8,617 nt of DNA from Kordiimonadaceae bacterium. GTDB taxonomy: Bacteria; Pseudomonadota; Alphaproteobacteria; Sphingomonadales; Emcibacteraceae. The translations under genes were made by a program, and so were the position numbers. The notes below the pieces were generated by a model, which did not search any database, was not told the DNA's origin, and was given only the letters and a program-made list of their open reading frames with translations. The stretch spans positions 1 to 8,617 of the forward strand of contig JABIPV010000261.1 of assembly GCA_018699075.1 (NCBI GenBank). The letters run 5' to 3'. How positions within the stretch are numbered: position 1 is the first letter of the stretch; each line of letters begins with the position of its first letter. Positions 6,846 through 8,617 of this stretch are shown here, one piece after another.

Positions 6846-6879
6846 AGAGGTGATAATTTATTTAAAGGTGAAACCGTTA

Positions 6880-7470
6880 ATGTTTATTTTGATCGATAAT
6901 TACGACAGTTTTACGTACAATTTATACCATTACCTTGGTGAAATTGGTGCGGATGTTGATGTTTACCGTAATGATGAAATCACGGTAGACAGCCTAATTG
7001 CGCTTAAACCGCAGGGAATTATTTTATCACCTGGGCCAAAAACACCTGATCAAGCAGGTATTTGCCTTGAGATCATAGAAAGAATGGGGCAAACAACACC
7101 AATATTAGGGGTGTGCCTCGGCCATCAATCAATCGGTCAGGTTTACGGGGGGAAAGTCATTCGCGCGCCTTATCTTATGCACGGTAAAGTGAGCGATATA
7201 TTGCACGAAAATAAAACAATATTTAAAGGGTTTAAAAATCCATTTGGCGCAACACGCTATCATTCGTTGATTGTTGAGCGTGAAAATTTACCGGACTGTC
7301 TTGAGATTACATCAGAGACCGAAGACGGCATCATTATGGGGTTATCACATAAAGAATATCCCGTACACGGTGTACAATTTCATCCGGAAAGTATAGCGTC
7401 AGAACATGGCCATGATTTATTTAAGAACTTCGTGAATATTGCGGCGACATTTAATAACGGAACAGCATAA
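6880..7470 (+). CDS. trpG: anthranilate synthase component II, glutamine amidotransferase
   Basis: 196-aa class I glutamine amidotransferase that supplies ammonia to TrpE for anthranilate synthesis from chorismate in the cytoplasm. I chose the ATG at 6880 because the protein then opens MFILIDNYDSFTYNL, the standard family N-terminus, with AAAGGTG about 9 nt upstream. The longer GTG start at 6850 would add ten unrelated residues. The oxyanion-hole region is LSPGPKTP (49-56), the nucleophile Cys79 lies in GVCLGHQ, and His168 and Glu170 in VQFHPES complete the triad. Length is normal for the family. It may also serve p-aminobenzoate synthesis as PabA, since TrpG and PabA are hard to separate by sequence; trpD following directly favours trpG. 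trpE is not in the window, so it must be encoded elsewhere. The TAA overlaps the trpD ATG by one base. Confidence 0.96.
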   Translation: MFILIDNYDSFTYNLYHYLGEIGADVDVYRNDEITVDSLIALKPQGIILSPGPKTPDQAGICLEIIERMGQTTPILGVCLGHQSIGQVYGGKVIRAPYLMHGKVSDILHENKTIFKGFKNPFGATRYHSLIVERENLPDCLEITSETEDGIIMGLSHKEYPVHGVQFHPESIASEHGHDLFKNFVNIAATFNNGTA

Positions 7471-8513
7471 TGCCAGTAGACTTTAAACAATTGATAAGCC
7501 GATTAGCAGATGGCGAGGTTTTAAATCGCGCCGATGCACGCGCTGCATTTCAATATATGATGGATGGTGACGCAACAGGCCCACAAATCGGTGCCTTTCT
7601 GATGGCGCTTAGGGTCCGCGGTGAAAGTATCGAGGAAATCACCGGCGCCGTTGAAACCATGCGCTCTAAAGCACTGAGCATTAAAGCACCAAAGGGCGCC
7701 GTTGATACGTGCGGTACGGGCGGCGATACGGCGGGTACATATAATATCTCAACCGCCGCCGCAATTGTCCTTGCCGCGTGCGGCGTTCCGGTCGCTAAGC
7801 ATGGCAACAGAGCCGTATCTTCAAAATCCGGTAGCGCCGATGTGCTTGAAACGCTTGGCATTAACATTGATGCGGATATGCTGATCGTAAACCGCTGTTT
7901 AAATGAACTTGGCATCAGTTTCCTAATGGCTACGCGACATCATAGCGCCGCGCGACATGTGGGCCCTGCCCGAGCGTCCCTTGGAACCAGAACAATTTTT
8001 AATCTCATCGGCCCTCTTGCCAATCCAGCAGAAACTAAATTCCAAGTGATCGGTGTATTTGATCAAAAATGGAATAAACCGATGGCAGAAGTGCTCGGTA
8101 CTCTGGGTAGTGAGCATGTATGGGTCGTCACAGGATCAGACGGCCTTGATGAAATTACCATTACTGGTGAAACCCATGTCGCTGAATATAAAGACGGTAA
8201 AATAAATGAATTTACAATTTCACCAGAAGATGCGGGTCTTAAACGCGCGTCTTTAAGCGAAATTGAAGGTGGCGATGCAGAATATAATGCAGCGGCAATA
8301 CTATCCTTACTGGATGGTGAGAAGAATGCCTACCGTGACATAGTGCTCCTTAATACGGCGGCAGCGCTGATTGTGTCCGGTAACGCAACCGACTTAAAAG
8401 ATGGTGCGCGCATCGCCGCAGAGGCTATTGATAGCGGTAAAGCAAAAGAAAAACTGGAAAAATGGATAGAACTATCCAACGAAGAAGTACCGGTAATTGA
8501 AGACGATGAGTGA
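7470..8513 (+). CDS. trpD: anthranilate phosphoribosyltransferase
   Basis: 347-aa cytoplasmic enzyme that transfers the phosphoribosyl group of PRPP to anthranilate, the second committed step of tryptophan synthesis. The N-terminal helical domain (about 1-70) is followed by the PRPP-binding loop DTCGTGGD (79-86), KHGNRAVSSKSGSADVLE (110-127) and the anthranilate-site segment RHHSAARHVGPARASLGTRT (156-175). IFNLIGPLANP (177-187) and GSDGLDEIT (222-230, acidic pair binding Mg-PRPP) follow. All key residues expected for the family are present and the length is typical. The ATG shares one base with the trpG stop (TAATG) and has only a weak ribosome binding site, so translation is probably coupled to trpG. 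The 3' end overlaps trpC by 8 nt. Confidence 0.97.
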   Translation: MPVDFKQLISRLADGEVLNRADARAAFQYMMDGDATGPQIGAFLMALRVRGESIEEITGAVETMRSKALSIKAPKGAVDTCGTGGDTAGTYNISTAAAIVLAACGVPVAKHGNRAVSSKSGSADVLETLGINIDADMLIVNRCLNELGISFLMATRHHSAARHVGPARASLGTRTIFNLIGPLANPAETKFQVIGVFDQKWNKPMAEVLGTLGSEHVWVVTGSDGLDEITITGETHVAEYKDGKINEFTISPEDAGLKRASLSEIEGGDAEYNAAAILSLLDGEKNAYRDIVLLNTAAALIVSGNATDLKDGARIAAEAIDSGKAKEKLEKWIELSNEEVPVIEDDE

Positions 8514-8617
8514 TATTTTAAGTAAAATTTCCGCGACAACCCGTGAACATGTTGCCAGATGTAAAGAACTGAAATCCTTAACTGATCTTGAAAAAGCCGC
8601 GCAAGCTGCCTCACCTG
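8506..8617 (+). CDS. trpC: indole-3-glycerol phosphate synthase, N-terminal fragment cut by window end
   Basis: The frame opens with ATG at 8506, inside the end of trpD, and is open to the window edge (37 codons). The start MSDILSKISATTREHVARCK resembles the N-terminal helix of TrpC, whose proteins commonly begin with MSDIL-x-KI-x-x-x-KREHV. The enzyme closes the ring of carboxyphenylaminodeoxyribulose phosphate to indole-3-glycerol phosphate. Position directly after trpD with an 8-nt overlap is the usual alphaproteobacterial trpGDC order. No catalytic residues fall within the visible part, so the call rests on the N-terminal pattern plus context. Confidence 0.88.
   Translation, partial: MSDILSKISATTREHVARCKELKSLTDLEKAAQAASP

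Larger units (their letters stand above)
6717..6879. promoter_or_regulatory. divergent intergenic region between the symporter and trpG
   Basis: This 163-bp AT-rich spacer carries the outward promoters of the symporter-hydrolase unit and of the trp operon, plus two palindromes listed separately. No tandem Trp codons in a short leader frame and no terminator/antiterminator hairpin pair were found upstream of trpG, so classical trp attenuation is not supported at this site. Confidence 0.5.

Noticed and set aside
7550..7915. 121-codon minus-strand frame inside trpD
   Set aside because: It is the shadow of a conserved gene, with no start signal and no similarity to a known family that I can see.
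1..8617. defence system, prophage, transposon or CRISPR content
   Set aside because: No nuclease, helicase, toxin-antitoxin, transposase or integrase motifs and no regularly spaced repeats were found. All long reading frames belong to metabolic or transport families.

Overview
The window looks like ordinary chromosomal DNA of a Gram-negative bacterium with low-to-moderate G+C. The gene order trpG-trpD-trpC, the character of the TrpD and TrpC sequences and the signal-peptide-bearing enzymes suggest an alphaproteobacterium. That placement is inferred from sequence character only; no rRNA or other marker gene is present.

Layout: (1) Positions 1-139 hold the end of an unseen upstream locus and a 44-codon reading frame with a degraded Tat-like signal. 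(2) Positions 149-3580 hold a divergent pair of exported carbohydrate-active enzymes: an SGNH/GDSL esterase of the GxDLY + Lipase_GDSL_3 type on the minus strand and a GH31 alpha-glycosidase on the plus strand, sharing a 120-bp promoter region. (3) Positions 3581-6716 hold a minus-strand two-gene unit: a dicarboxylate/amino acid:cation symporter followed 13 bp later by an exported CocE/NonD-type hydrolase. The hydrolase carries the catalytic triad and the carboxylate cluster of alpha-amino-acid ester hydrolases. (4) Positions 6880-8617 hold the plus-strand tryptophan operon trpG-trpD-trpC, with overlapping stop and start codons; trpC runs off the end.

How the genes fit together: the esterase/GH31 pair would de-esterify and cleave an alpha-linked glycan or glycoside outside the cytoplasm. 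The hydrolase/symporter pair would release an amino acid (or a related small acid) in the periplasm and import it. The trp genes are housekeeping and are read away from the symporter from a 163-bp divergent intergenic region that contains two short palindromes.

No RNA genes, insertion sequences, CRISPR arrays or phage genes were seen, and no stretch over 300 bp lacks a gene. I found no convincing new multi-gene system. The most interesting points are the amino-acid-ester-hydrolase signature next to the symporter, the atypical GH31 active-site region, and the six-frame stop palindrome where the GH31 and hydrolase genes meet.
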